From assembly GCA_964618405.1 (NCBI GenBank), contig CAZUAY010000085.1:1-13908 (forward strand): a stretch of DNA of 13,908 nucleotides, in the 5' to 3' direction. Numbering within the stretch: position 1 is the stretch's first letter; every line of letters begins with the position of its first letter. Positions 1 to 5,128 of this stretch are shown here, in pieces. The position numbers were made by a program, and so were the translations under genes. Below the pieces are notes generated by a model that had not been told where the DNA came from, ran no database searches, and was given only the letters and a program-made list of their open reading frames with translations. Source of the DNA: JBBQIY01 sp964618405. GTDB taxonomy: Bacteria; Verrucomicrobiota; Kiritimatiellia; RFP12; UBA3636.

Positions 1-58
1 AGCCAGTCTGGCAGAGCCCATGGCCAGGGCCTCCTCCCACTGTCTGAATCGCAAATCC

Positions 59-70
59 GATTACGTAATC
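59..70. promoter_or_regulatory. 12-bp perfect palindrome upstream of the permease gene
   Basis: GATTACGTAATC reads the same on both strands and lies about 80 bases before the permease start, just upstream of a possible promoter. This is the size and position of a dimeric regulator's operator. A 12-bp palindrome can occur by chance, and no second copy was seen nearby. The first 50 bases of the window contain no recognisable gene. Confidence 0.25.
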
Positions 71-80
71 TTGCCTGCTT

Positions 81-108
81 TTGATTGCAAATGTGGGGCT
101 GACATAGT
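81..108 (+). promoter_or_regulatory. Possible sigma70-type promoter for the permease-trmO pair
   Basis: TTGATT (81-86) and CATAGT (103-108) are separated by 16 bases, each matching four of six consensus positions. They lie about 45 bases upstream of the permease start, which has its own GGAG ribosome site at 138-141. This is a by-eye match only. Confidence 0.3.
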
Positions 109-150
109 ACAGTCACGTGTCTATCAGTTTTTGTACTGGAGTATTTTAAA

Positions 151-912
151 ATGGAATTTGGCGATCTTCAAACAATGAGTTGGATTTCTCTGCTTTGCGC
201 AGCCTTTCTTCAAGGCATGTCGAAAGGCGGTGTCCCTGGAATCTCGATCCTGGCGATTCCTCTCGTCGCGATGGTGATCCCCGGCAAGGCCTCGACAGGC
301 CTTGTCTTGCCGATGCTCGTTGTCGGTGACTTGTTCGCGCTTGCATATTGGCGCAAATCCTTGAGCTTGCGTGATCTCCTGCGCGCGCTTCCGTGGGCGA
401 TTCTCGGCGTGGTGGCCGGGTGGTTCATGCTCGACAAGATTCAAGATGCCCAAATGAAGCCGGTCATCGGCGCTACGGTGCTTTTAATTCTGGCAATCCA
501 CGTCATTCGGCGTGTACGATCCGTTCAAAATCCAGACAGGAAGGAAATCACAGGGCCAGCAAAATACATTTTCCCTGCCTTTATGGGATCCTTAGGTGGC
601 GTGACCACGATGCTGGCGAATGCGGCGGGACCTGTCATCGGCGCTTACCTGCTGAGCTTAAAGCTCTCGAAGGCGACATTTCTTGGAACCTGCGCGTGGT
701 TCTTCTTTATCCTCAACTGGATCAAAGTTCCTTTTATGGTTCAGCAAAATATGATCACCGTAGAGAGTCTAAAGATCAATTTTTTCATGGTTCCTGCGTT
801 GGTGGTTGGCGTCGCTGCCGGTATCTTTATTGCCAAGCGCGTCAACCAAAAAACCTTTGATGTGATGGTGACGGTGCTGGCTGCCTTGGCCAGTCTGAGG
901 CTACTTTTTTGA
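151..912 (+). CDS. TauE/SafE family sulfite/organosulfonate exporter-type permease
   Basis: A 253-residue, strongly hydrophobic integral membrane protein. The N-terminal segment carries the glycine-rich stretch KGGVPG (about residues 25-30), and a second conserved region, GSLGGVTTMLANAAGP (about 147-162), starts the other half. This two-half layout is typical of TauE/SafE permeases (usually about 240-270 residues, seven or eight membrane helices). Family members move sulfite, sulfoacetate or related anions, or act as poorly characterised anion permeases; the substrate cannot be read from sequence. The start at 151 is preceded by TGGAG at 137-141 with good spacing; a second ATG at 175 is possible. 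The stop at 910-912 overlaps the ribosome-binding site of the next gene, so the two are probably co-transcribed. Confidence 0.88.
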   Translation: MEFGDLQTMSWISLLCAAFLQGMSKGGVPGISILAIPLVAMVIPGKASTGLVLPMLVVGDLFALAYWRKSLSLRDLLRALPWAILGVVAGWFMLDKIQDAQMKPVIGATVLLILAIHVIRRVRSVQNPDRKEITGPAKYIFPAFMGSLGGVTTMLANAAGPVIGAYLLSLKLSKATFLGTCAWFFFILNWIKVPFMVQQNMITVESLKINFFMVPALVVGVAAGIFIAKRVNQKTFDVMVTVLAALASLRLLF

Positions 913-923
913 GGAGAAACCTG

Positions 924-1703
924 ATGACTATCGAGCCCATTGGTTTCTTTAGGGGCAATGCGGAATATAAATATACCGTCCCGCGACAAGGTGTGTTGAA
1001 CCCCGGGCACCCAGGGATTGTCGATCTCAATCCCGGCCACGGCTTCGACCAAGCTTTGCGTGATTTGGACGGCTTCGAGCGGATCTGGTTAATCTTCCAG
1101 TTTCATGGCAACGACAATTGGCGTCCCACGGTGAGTCCGCCGATTCTGCCACCGGGCATGAACCGAGTCGGCGTCTTTGCCTCGCGGAGTCCGTATCGTC
1201 CTAATGCGATTGGCCTCAGTTGTGTGCGACTTGTTTCGGTGGAGAAGCTACGTCTTGTGGTCGACGAGGCCGACTTGCTCGATGGCACGCCTATTCTTGA
1301 TATCAAGCCATACATCACGAAAAGCGACTCTTTTCCCGAAGCCGTCTGTGGCTGGGTTGATCGTCAGCAGGCAGATGTTTGGACGGTGGCAGAGTCTGCA
1401 CGCTTCCACGCGCAAAGCGAGCAGGTCAAGGCGTGGCAGGGTCCCGACCTTGCCACGATTGCCGACGTGCAACTTCGTGAGAATCCATTTGATTCATCGC
1501 GCAAGCGCGTCACATGCGATGGGGATCGTGGGGTGCTTGCGATCCGCATGTTCCGGATTGCGTTTGTGTGTGACCCTGCCACGAAGCAGATTACGCTTGC
1601 GTCAATTTTCAGCGGCTATAGCCCAAAGGAGCTGGCCGATTTTTCGACGGATGAATATCGCGATAAAGATTTGCATCGAAAATTCGTTGCCCGTGCGATT
1701 TGA
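924..1703 (+). CDS. trmO: tRNA (adenine(37)-N6)-methyltransferase TrmO
   Basis: A 259-residue protein of the TsaA/TrmO beta-barrel family, which uses S-adenosylmethionine to N6-methylate t6A37 in certain tRNAs. The family signatures are present: FASRSPYRPNAIGLS at 86-100 and DLLDGTPILDIKPYI at 118-132. The length is close to the roughly 235 residues of the E. coli enzyme. I chose the ATG at 924 because GAGGAG (911-916) lies just before it; an in-frame TTG at 909 would overlap the permease stop. The gene follows the permease by 11 bases. The last five codons (VARAI) and the stop lie inside a 70-bp repeat that recurs at 3417-3486, so the natural C-terminus may have been replaced by repeat sequence. 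The core enzyme looks intact. Confidence 0.93.
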   Translation: MTIEPIGFFRGNAEYKYTVPRQGVLNPGHPGIVDLNPGHGFDQALRDLDGFERIWLIFQFHGNDNWRPTVSPPILPPGMNRVGVFASRSPYRPNAIGLSCVRLVSVEKLRLVVDEADLLDGTPILDIKPYITKSDSFPEAVCGWVDRQQADVWTVAESARFHAQSEQVKAWQGPDLATIADVQLRENPFDSSRKRVTCDGDRGVLAIRMFRIAFVCDPATKQITLASIFSGYSPKELADFSTDEYRDKDLHRKFVARAI

Positions 1704-1755
1704 TTCCGCCTCACATATTCGAATATGTGAGGTAAAGGGAATACGGTTTGTCTGA
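1686..1755. repeat. 70-bp dispersed repeat, copy 1, with a 24-bp perfect palindrome
   Basis: This segment matches 3417-3486 at 68 of 70 positions (differences at 1709 and 1744). At its centre, 1709-1732 is a perfect palindrome: the arm CCTCACATATTC is followed at once by its reverse complement. No T-run follows, so it does not look like an ordinary terminator. The 5' part encodes the end of trmO. The palindrome resembles REP-type dispersed palindromic elements, but no REP-associated transposase gene is present here. Confidence 0.9.
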
Positions 1756-1759
1756 CCGC

Positions 1760-1794
1760 TTACAGTCGCTAGTTGTTAGTGGCTAGTCGCGAGT
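1760..1794. repeat. Five degenerate heptamers ending in AGT
   Basis: Five consecutive 7-mers (TTACAGT, CGCTAGT, TGTTAGT, GGCTAGT, CGCGAGT) fill 35 bases right after the 70-bp repeat. The period is exact while the sequence varies at the first four positions. The format resembles the heptanucleotide STRR sequences known from cyanobacteria and matches the period of other arrays in this window. Confidence 0.65.
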
Positions 1795-1945
1795 ACTACG
1801 GAATGCTCCTGCGAAAGAGCCGACAGGGTTCCCCCCAGATGGGCATCGGGGATTTGCGTTTAGAATTAGAGAGATCTCCACATAAGATAGACTCGCGGCG
1901 ATGAGAGAAACACGCCGAAAACCCAGACCGTTCTTCCTGACATGA

Positions 1946-2113
1946 CTGCCTGAGGAACTTGTCGAAGATCCAGAGCGATTCCCTAACCTCACTGGACTTT
2001 TCGCTGGACTACGCAAGTTTCATGTCGGTGACTACAGAGTTATCTTTGTAATCATGGATGATGATGTCCTGATCCTGCGAGTTCAGCACCGTAAAGATGT
2101 TTATCGGGGATGA
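1946..2113 (+). pseudogene. RelE/ParE toxin remnant lacking its N-terminus
   Basis: Reading 1946-2113 in frame gives 55 codons and a TGA, with LVEDPERFPNL, GLRKFHVGDYRVIF and ILRVQHRKDVYRG in that order. This is the pattern of the C-terminal two thirds of RelE/ParE-type ribonuclease or gyrase toxins (about 90 residues): the LR-x(3)-GDYRVIF strand and the terminal HRKDVY. There is a TGA directly upstream at 1943-1945 and no ATG until codon 36, so the first 30-40 residues are missing and the protein cannot be made as it stands. No antitoxin gene is visible beside it. The rest of 1795-1945 shows nothing I can assign. Confidence 0.75.
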
Positions 2114-2118
2114 AGAGC

Positions 2119-2141
2119 GTAACAAAACGTAACAAAACGTT
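2119..2141. repeat. Tandem 10-bp repeat (CGTAACAAAA) x2
   Basis: CGTAACAAAA occurs twice head to tail, followed by CGTT, immediately after the toxin remnant and 26 bases before the promoter at 2167. A short stem, AAAAC/GTTTT (2146-2150 with 2156-2160), follows. It could be an operator for the downstream gene; there is no further support. Confidence 0.35.
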
Positions 2142-2166
2142 GCCTAAAACAAGCAGTTTTCAACCC

Positions 2167-2195
2167 TTGACAAGTGTCAGTAGAACGAATAAACT
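2167..2195 (+). promoter_or_regulatory. Sigma70-type promoter upstream of the lipoprotein gene
   Basis: A perfect -35 box TTGACA (2167-2172) is followed after 17 bases by TAAACT (2190-2195), matching four of six -10 positions. Transcription would begin near 2202, giving a leader of about 50 bases to the ATG at 2255. It is among the better sigma70-like matches I noticed in the window. Confidence 0.55.
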
Positions 2196-2254
2196 TTCTC
2201 CGTTCCCGTGAGGATAGGCCTTGCGCGAAGTAGGCTCAATAACACTGTTCGAGT

Positions 2255-2698
2255 ATGAAGATTAAAATACTATTTACAATCCTCGCACTTGCGGTAGCCG
2301 GATGCTCCAGTCCGAAACCAGTGGCCGAAGTCGCTAGGAACGGAGCCGAGCTGGAGATCCGACGTTACATCTTTCGTCATCTCAGTGATCAGCGTCCTTC
2401 CCCGGCGTCAATCCCAGAGATTAGTACTACCGTCGCCAGAGATGGGTCTATCCTGGTTGAAGTGTCTTCAGAGGCGACGCTCGCTACGCCGGCCTTACTC
2501 ACAATCGGGGGAATCCCTCTTGAGAAGTTTCGACGTGAACACCAAGGAAATCGCTTGGTCTTCGTGGACCCAGACCACTTTCCCAAAACCGATCACGCTT
2601 TCATCTTTCCAGCCGGAGGATGGCCGCACTGGTTTTCACTCATGATTGACTCGACCACCGGAAAGGTGATCGACCACCATCGACCATCAACAATGTAG
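2255..2698 (+). CDS. Putative lipoprotein of unknown function
   Basis: A 147-residue protein beginning with a clear lipoprotein signal peptide: charged MKIK, a hydrophobic core (residues 5-15) and the lipobox VAGC with the modifiable cysteine at position 17, so it should be lipid-anchored on the outer face of a membrane. The mature part contains a short helical region (residues 30-47), then strand-rich sequence with ARDGSILVEV and a Trp/Phe-rich segment (FPAGGWPHWFSLMID) before a charged tail. I do not recognise the domain; DSTTGKVIDHHRP near the C-terminus resembles PepSY-like endings, but this is weak. It follows the promoter at 2167. The ribosome site is poor. Confidence 0.72.
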   Translation: MKIKILFTILALAVAGCSSPKPVAEVARNGAELEIRRYIFRHLSDQRPSPASIPEISTTVARDGSILVEVSSEATLATPALLTIGGIPLEKFRREHQGNRLVFVDPDHFPKTDHAFIFPAGGWPHWFSLMIDSTTGKVIDHHRPSTM

Positions 2699-2785
2699 GA
2701 GAGCTCGAACAAGATGAATGCAGACTAGTATCGCTGCCGCGTCAAAGTCTGATTCACGGCGTTCACATGAAAAAGGATAATTAAT

Positions 2786-3031
2786 ATGTGGTGGTTAATC
2801 GCAATGTTTCTTTCTGTGGTGCTCGTTGGAAGCCGTGCCACAAGAAACAGGCATGCCCGAGCAAGGTTTGAAGCGCAGCGTAAGGAGGGCACCACAGGAG
2901 CCGGCCTTTCGGCTGAAGTCCTAGGCCTTTTACGTGATGGCCACCGAATACGAGCACTCAAGCAGTTTAGGAAAGAGACCGGGCTTGGGCTCAAGAATGC
3001 TAAACACATCCTCGACACAGCAAAGTTATGA
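2786..3031 (+). CDS. Small membrane-anchored protein with an L7/L12 C-terminal-like domain
   Basis: An 81-residue protein. Residues 1-16 are one hydrophobic helix (MWWLIAMFLSVVLVGS), followed by a basic stretch that would sit in the cytoplasm. Residues 42-80 match the C-terminal fold of ribosomal protein L7/L12: VLGLLRDGHRIRALKQFRKE then TGLGLKNAKHIL, the last being very close to the TGLGLKEAK signature. Small proteins with one transmembrane helix and such a domain exist in several phyla, usually without an assigned role; ribosomal function is unlikely because the dimerisation domain is absent. A ribosome site AAGGA (2773-2777) supports the ATG at 2786. The stop overlaps the next ORF as ATGA. 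Confidence 0.75.
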   Translation: MWWLIAMFLSVVLVGSRATRNRHARARFEAQRKEGTTGAGLSAEVLGLLRDGHRIRALKQFRKETGLGLKNAKHILDTAKL

Positions 3032-3123
3032 AGAACAAGCTGATGCGAACAACTGGGTCCATCTTATGTGCCGTAAGTGGCGTGTCGGTGATTTGTGACG
3101 TTGTGCTTGGAAAAATCGAATGA
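3028..3123 (+). CDS. 31-residue hydrophobic small ORF, ATGA-coupled
   Basis: ATG at 3028 overlaps the TGA of the L7/L12-like gene (ATGA), and a 31-codon frame runs to TGA at 3121-3123. The product starts basic (MKNKLMR) and continues with a moderately hydrophobic stretch (SILCAVSGVSVICDVVLG) that could be one membrane helix. The overlap and the membrane character of its neighbour make coupled translation plausible. It is too short to judge by composition and could be chance. Confidence 0.35.
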   Translation: MKNKLMRTTGSILCAVSGVSVICDVVLGKIE

Positions 3124-3257
3124 AAATAAAGATGCAGGAAAACAAGCATCCAGTGATTGAAGAGCACAACCATCGGCGGTACCGAACGGCGCTACATGCG
3201 CCGTTGGTGCGCCGTGACGTTACCTTTCAGCACGACCGAAAATCATCCAGGCACTGA
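3120..3257 (+). CDS. 45-residue small ORF, second ATGA overlap
   Basis: ATG at 3120 overlaps the stop of the 31-codon ORF, again as ATGA, giving 45 codons to TGA at 3255-3257. The product is basic, histidine-rich and not hydrophobic (MKIKMQENKH, then HNHRRYRTALHAPL). No family is recognised. It may be the front part of a frameshifted gene: a change of frame near 3235 would continue into the lysine-rich open stretch at 3263-3466. This is weak evidence. Confidence 0.25.
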   Translation: MKIKMQENKHPVIEEHNHRRYRTALHAPLVRRDVTFQHDRKSSRH

Positions 3258-3262
3258 AGTGA

Positions 3263-3466
3263 GACAAGGAACTGAAGGACAAACCACGCAAATCACCTGC
3301 AAAAGTAGTAGGTCAGGTCGAACAGTGGGAACGGAAGAAGGCTGGTACCGTGGCTGGCCTTCAAACCAAACAAACATCGAAGATCGCTGTTCCCACTTCC
3401 GCCTTAGATATTCGAAGTTGCCCGTGCGATTTGATTCCGTCTCACATATTCGAATATGTGAGGTAA
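3263..3466 (+). other. Open lysine-rich stretch without start, possible gene remnant
   Basis: After a TGA at 3260-3262 the frame stays open for 67 codons. It reads as a plausible helical, lysine-rich sequence (ELKDKPRKSPAKVVGQVEQW, then ERKKAGTVAGLQTKQTSKIA) before entering the 70-bp repeat, which supplies the last codons and the TAA. Upstream in the same frame is KIIQALK. No start codon fits. I do not recognise a family; it could be a decayed gene truncated by the repeat, or simply non-coding sequence. Confidence 0.3.
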
Positions 3467-3486
3467 AGGGAATATGGTTTGTCTGA
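3417..3486. repeat. 70-bp dispersed repeat, copy 2, with a 22-bp perfect palindrome
   Basis: Second copy of 1686-1755 (68/70 identical), same orientation, 1731 bases downstream. The palindrome here is 3441-3462 (arm CTCACATATTC); one outer base pair present in copy 1 is lost through the change at 3440. It lies between the lysine-rich stretch and the cut end of the nucleotidyltransferase-like gene. Confidence 0.9.
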
Positions 3487-3500
3487 ACAATCATCGGTCC

Positions 3501-3538
3501 GGCACAGGGGTCAGTCAACGGGGGGGCAACCCCGTGCC
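3501..3538. other. Stem-loop beside the repeat
   Basis: GGCACAGGGGT (3501-3511) pairs with ACCCCGTGCC (3529-3538), ten base pairs with one bulged A and a 17-base loop. An alternative inner stem ACGGGG/CCCCGT is also possible. No T-run follows on either strand. An 8-bp tandem duplication (GCCGTGCT twice, 3536-3551) abuts it. It sits in the sequence that replaces the rest of the truncated minus-strand gene. Confidence 0.4.
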
Positions 3539-3657
3539 GTGCTGCCGTGCTGATCACTGCCGATTACGATGATGTTCTGGTGCGCAGTAGTAGGAACAGC
3601 GGAGGCGACTTTCTTCAGCACATTTCTGGGTGAAACTTCTTTTGTTTCTTTTTTCAT
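3511..3657 (-). pseudogene. Truncated nucleotidyltransferase-like partner of the AbiEi-type gene
   Basis: On the minus strand an ATG at 3657 overlaps the TGA of the AbiEi-like gene (ATGA), the classic coupling of a two-gene toxin-antitoxin operon. The frame gives 48 residues. The first 34 (MKKETKEVSPRNVLKKVASA, then VPTTAHQNIIVIGS) look like the start of a nucleotidyltransferase, where the strand ending IVIGS opens the GS-containing active-site motif. After S34, near 3556, the sequence becomes an unrelated GC-rich tail and stops, so the catalytic aspartates that should follow are absent. The break falls beside the stem-loop and the 70-bp repeat. Identification rests on a short N-terminus plus operon position and is from memory of the family, so moderate. 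Confidence 0.55.
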
Positions 3658-4709
3658 GGTGTTATCGGTCGTTTCTCTTGCAGAGCTGTGAGAAATTGTG
3701 TTGCCTGCATGTCGAGTCTGGCCTCGTACAGATCAAGGAGACACTCCACTGGGTCTGCCCATGCCAGACCGCCGTCACGGGGCGTGAATAGTGCATCGGC
3801 GTGACGAACGGCATGGACAACGAGGCAGGCGGGCTTGAGTGGGTCGGATACCTGTCTCAATGCGGGGTCTAGTTTTGTGATGAAATCAAGATCCATGCGT
3901 CGCCCCGGACAATGTACCGAGAGATCGAGTCGCGGTGTTCCAACGAGATCAAGGTCGTGAAAGTAATGTTTCGCGCCGAGAACACCGCCAATCGCGAGCC
4001 CGGACACTTTCAGTTTCTCCAAGCGTCGAAGATGGGATTCAGCAGAGCGTGGCTGTCCCGATTGATCTTCGAAACGAACGGTAGAACGTGCACGATGCGC
4101 CACGGCAAGAAGCCGTGAGAATTCTTCTTTTGGAAACCATCGCAACGACACGCGGCGATCAGAAGTACGTTCCAGTAGGCTTCCGAGAGGGGTTAGCGCA
4201 CGAGCCACCGCCGGATAAGAACATCCCGCAGTACGTGCTAAAGAATCCGCTGTGATCGGCAATCCTGAGGTTAGCCACTGATGGATAAGAAGTTTGAGAA
4301 TCACATAGGAATAATCGGTACGAATCATATTCGTTTTACCCCGTTCGGATTCAATGACGTCGTTTAGTATTCGTTGTGTTTCGGCATCTGGATCATGCGG
4401 GATGCCAATGAAACGGTCTTTCTCTTGCAGGCAGATGGTCAGCCGATGCAACACATCGTTGCGCAGGACGGTGGCGGCACGGTTCCATTCATCACGCACA
4501 CGGCTTTCCGAAATTGGTGAATCCGCCAGTACGACGTAACCTTGGGTTGACGGTTGTTCACCGACGGAATAGGCCACTTGCATGAGGCTCGTTCGAATAG
4601 TGCGAAGGGCATCCACACCAAACTTAACCTCAATCAGCGCGTTCCCGATGTGGGCATCCACTTCACAGTGACGCTTATTATTCTTGATTGTATTGGAATT
4701 TGTTTTCAT
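3654..4709 (-). CDS. AbiEi-like antitoxin/regulator with PD-(D/E)XK-like N-terminus
   Basis: A 351-residue protein from the ATG at 4709 (GTG at 4712 and TTG at 4748 are in-frame alternatives; none has a good ribosome site). Residues 15-30 contain VDAH then ALIEVKFG, so D18, E27 and K29 have the spacing of a PD-(D/E)XK nuclease core, followed by a helix with Q44. Residues 136-192 look like a winged helix-turn-helix (ITADSLARTAGCSYPAVARA). The rest, including GLAIGGVLGA and WADPVECLLDLYEARLDMQA (317-336), resembles the C-terminal half of type IV AbiEi antitoxins, where ADPVQ-x-YLDL is a recurring motif. In AbiE systems the antitoxin represses its operon and counters a nucleotidyltransferase toxin. 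Here the overlapping downstream partner is truncated, leaving the regulator alone. Whether the N-terminus cuts DNA is unknown. Confidence 0.65.
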   Translation of the reverse strand: MKTNSNTIKNNKRHCEVDAHIGNALIEVKFGVDALRTIRTSLMQVAYSVGEQPSTQGYVVLADSPISESRVRDEWNRAATVLRNDVLHRLTICLQEKDRFIGIPHDPDAETQRILNDVIESERGKTNMIRTDYSYVILKLLIHQWLTSGLPITADSLARTAGCSYPAVARALTPLGSLLERTSDRRVSLRWFPKEEFSRLLAVAHRARSTVRFEDQSGQPRSAESHLRRLEKLKVSGLAIGGVLGAKHYFHDLDLVGTPRLDLSVHCPGRRMDLDFITKLDPALRQVSDPLKPACLVVHAVRHADALFTPRDGGLAWADPVECLLDLYEARLDMQATQFLTALQEKRPITP

Positions 4710-4739
4710 CACAGGGGGTATTGTGCAGGAATTACATTC

Positions 4740-4769
4740 ATCCTGCAAGTAAATACTTATCCTGCAAGT
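4740..4769 (-). promoter_or_regulatory. Direct-repeat operator candidate upstream of the AbiEi-like gene
   Basis: On the minus strand ACTTGCAGGAT occurs twice with identical sequence (plus-strand 4740-4750 and 4759-4769), 19 bases apart, with an inner inverted pair AAGT/ACTT. It covers the promoter-proximal region 31-60 bases before the ATG at 4709. AbiEi proteins autoregulate by binding repeats in their own promoter, so this is a reasonable binding site. Confidence 0.45.
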
Positions 4770-4834
4770 GAAGTTGTGGCGGCTCGGGCATTTTGTGAAC
4801 AGGGGTCATTGTTTTTCTTCCATCTGTAAAGTCA

Positions 4835-5125
4835 ATGATTCTCGCACCCAGATGGTATCTGAGCCCGATCCGATCAGGCTGCCCCTTTCCGCTTTTTTAC
4901 GCGGAAGACAGACCCAATACCATCGCCATTGCTTGGATATGGGACGCCGCCTGCTCCATCCGCGGAGCCAAGGACGCGCCGAAGTATAAGGGCACCATCT
5001 ACACCAGCGACGCCGAAACCTATCGGCCCATTGCGAAGATCGTCGAAGACCTGAAGGCTATCGAGGCGGCGGCGGCGGAGACCGACAAGGCGCTGAAGGC
5101 GATTCTGAAAAAGATCGGGGTATAG
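4835..5125 (+). pseudogene. Type I restriction HsdM remnant with its centre deleted
   Basis: The 96-codon frame reads as two ends of an HsdM joined together. Residues 22-51 (FYAEDRPNTIAIAWIWDAAC, then SIRGAKDAPKYK) match the N-terminal helical domain of one HsdM subfamily, which normally continues with DYILPLIF. Instead it jumps at about 4988 to a 45-residue tail (SDAETYRPIAKIVEDLKAIE, then AAAAETDKALKAILKKIGV), a coiled-coil ending like that of methylase subunits. About 400-600 residues, including the SAM-binding motif and NPPF, are absent. The first 21 residues are not family-like, so the true start is uncertain. The stop lies three bases before the DUF4062 gene. It differs from the intact hsdM at 10838, so it comes from another type I system. 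Confidence 0.65.
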
Positions 5126-5128
5126 CTT

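Noticed and set aside
1709..1732. Rho-independent terminator after trmO
   Set aside because: Perfect palindrome but AT-rich at the centre, no loop and no following T-run on either strand.
3157..3486. 109-codon plus-strand ORF ending in the 70-bp repeat
   Set aside because: Its last 23 codons are the repeat, the rest has no domain, and a neighbouring frame looks more protein-like.
1686..3486. Integrated mobile element with integrase
   Set aside because: The direct repeats resemble att sites, but no recombinase of any type lies between them; kept only as a recombination hypothesis.
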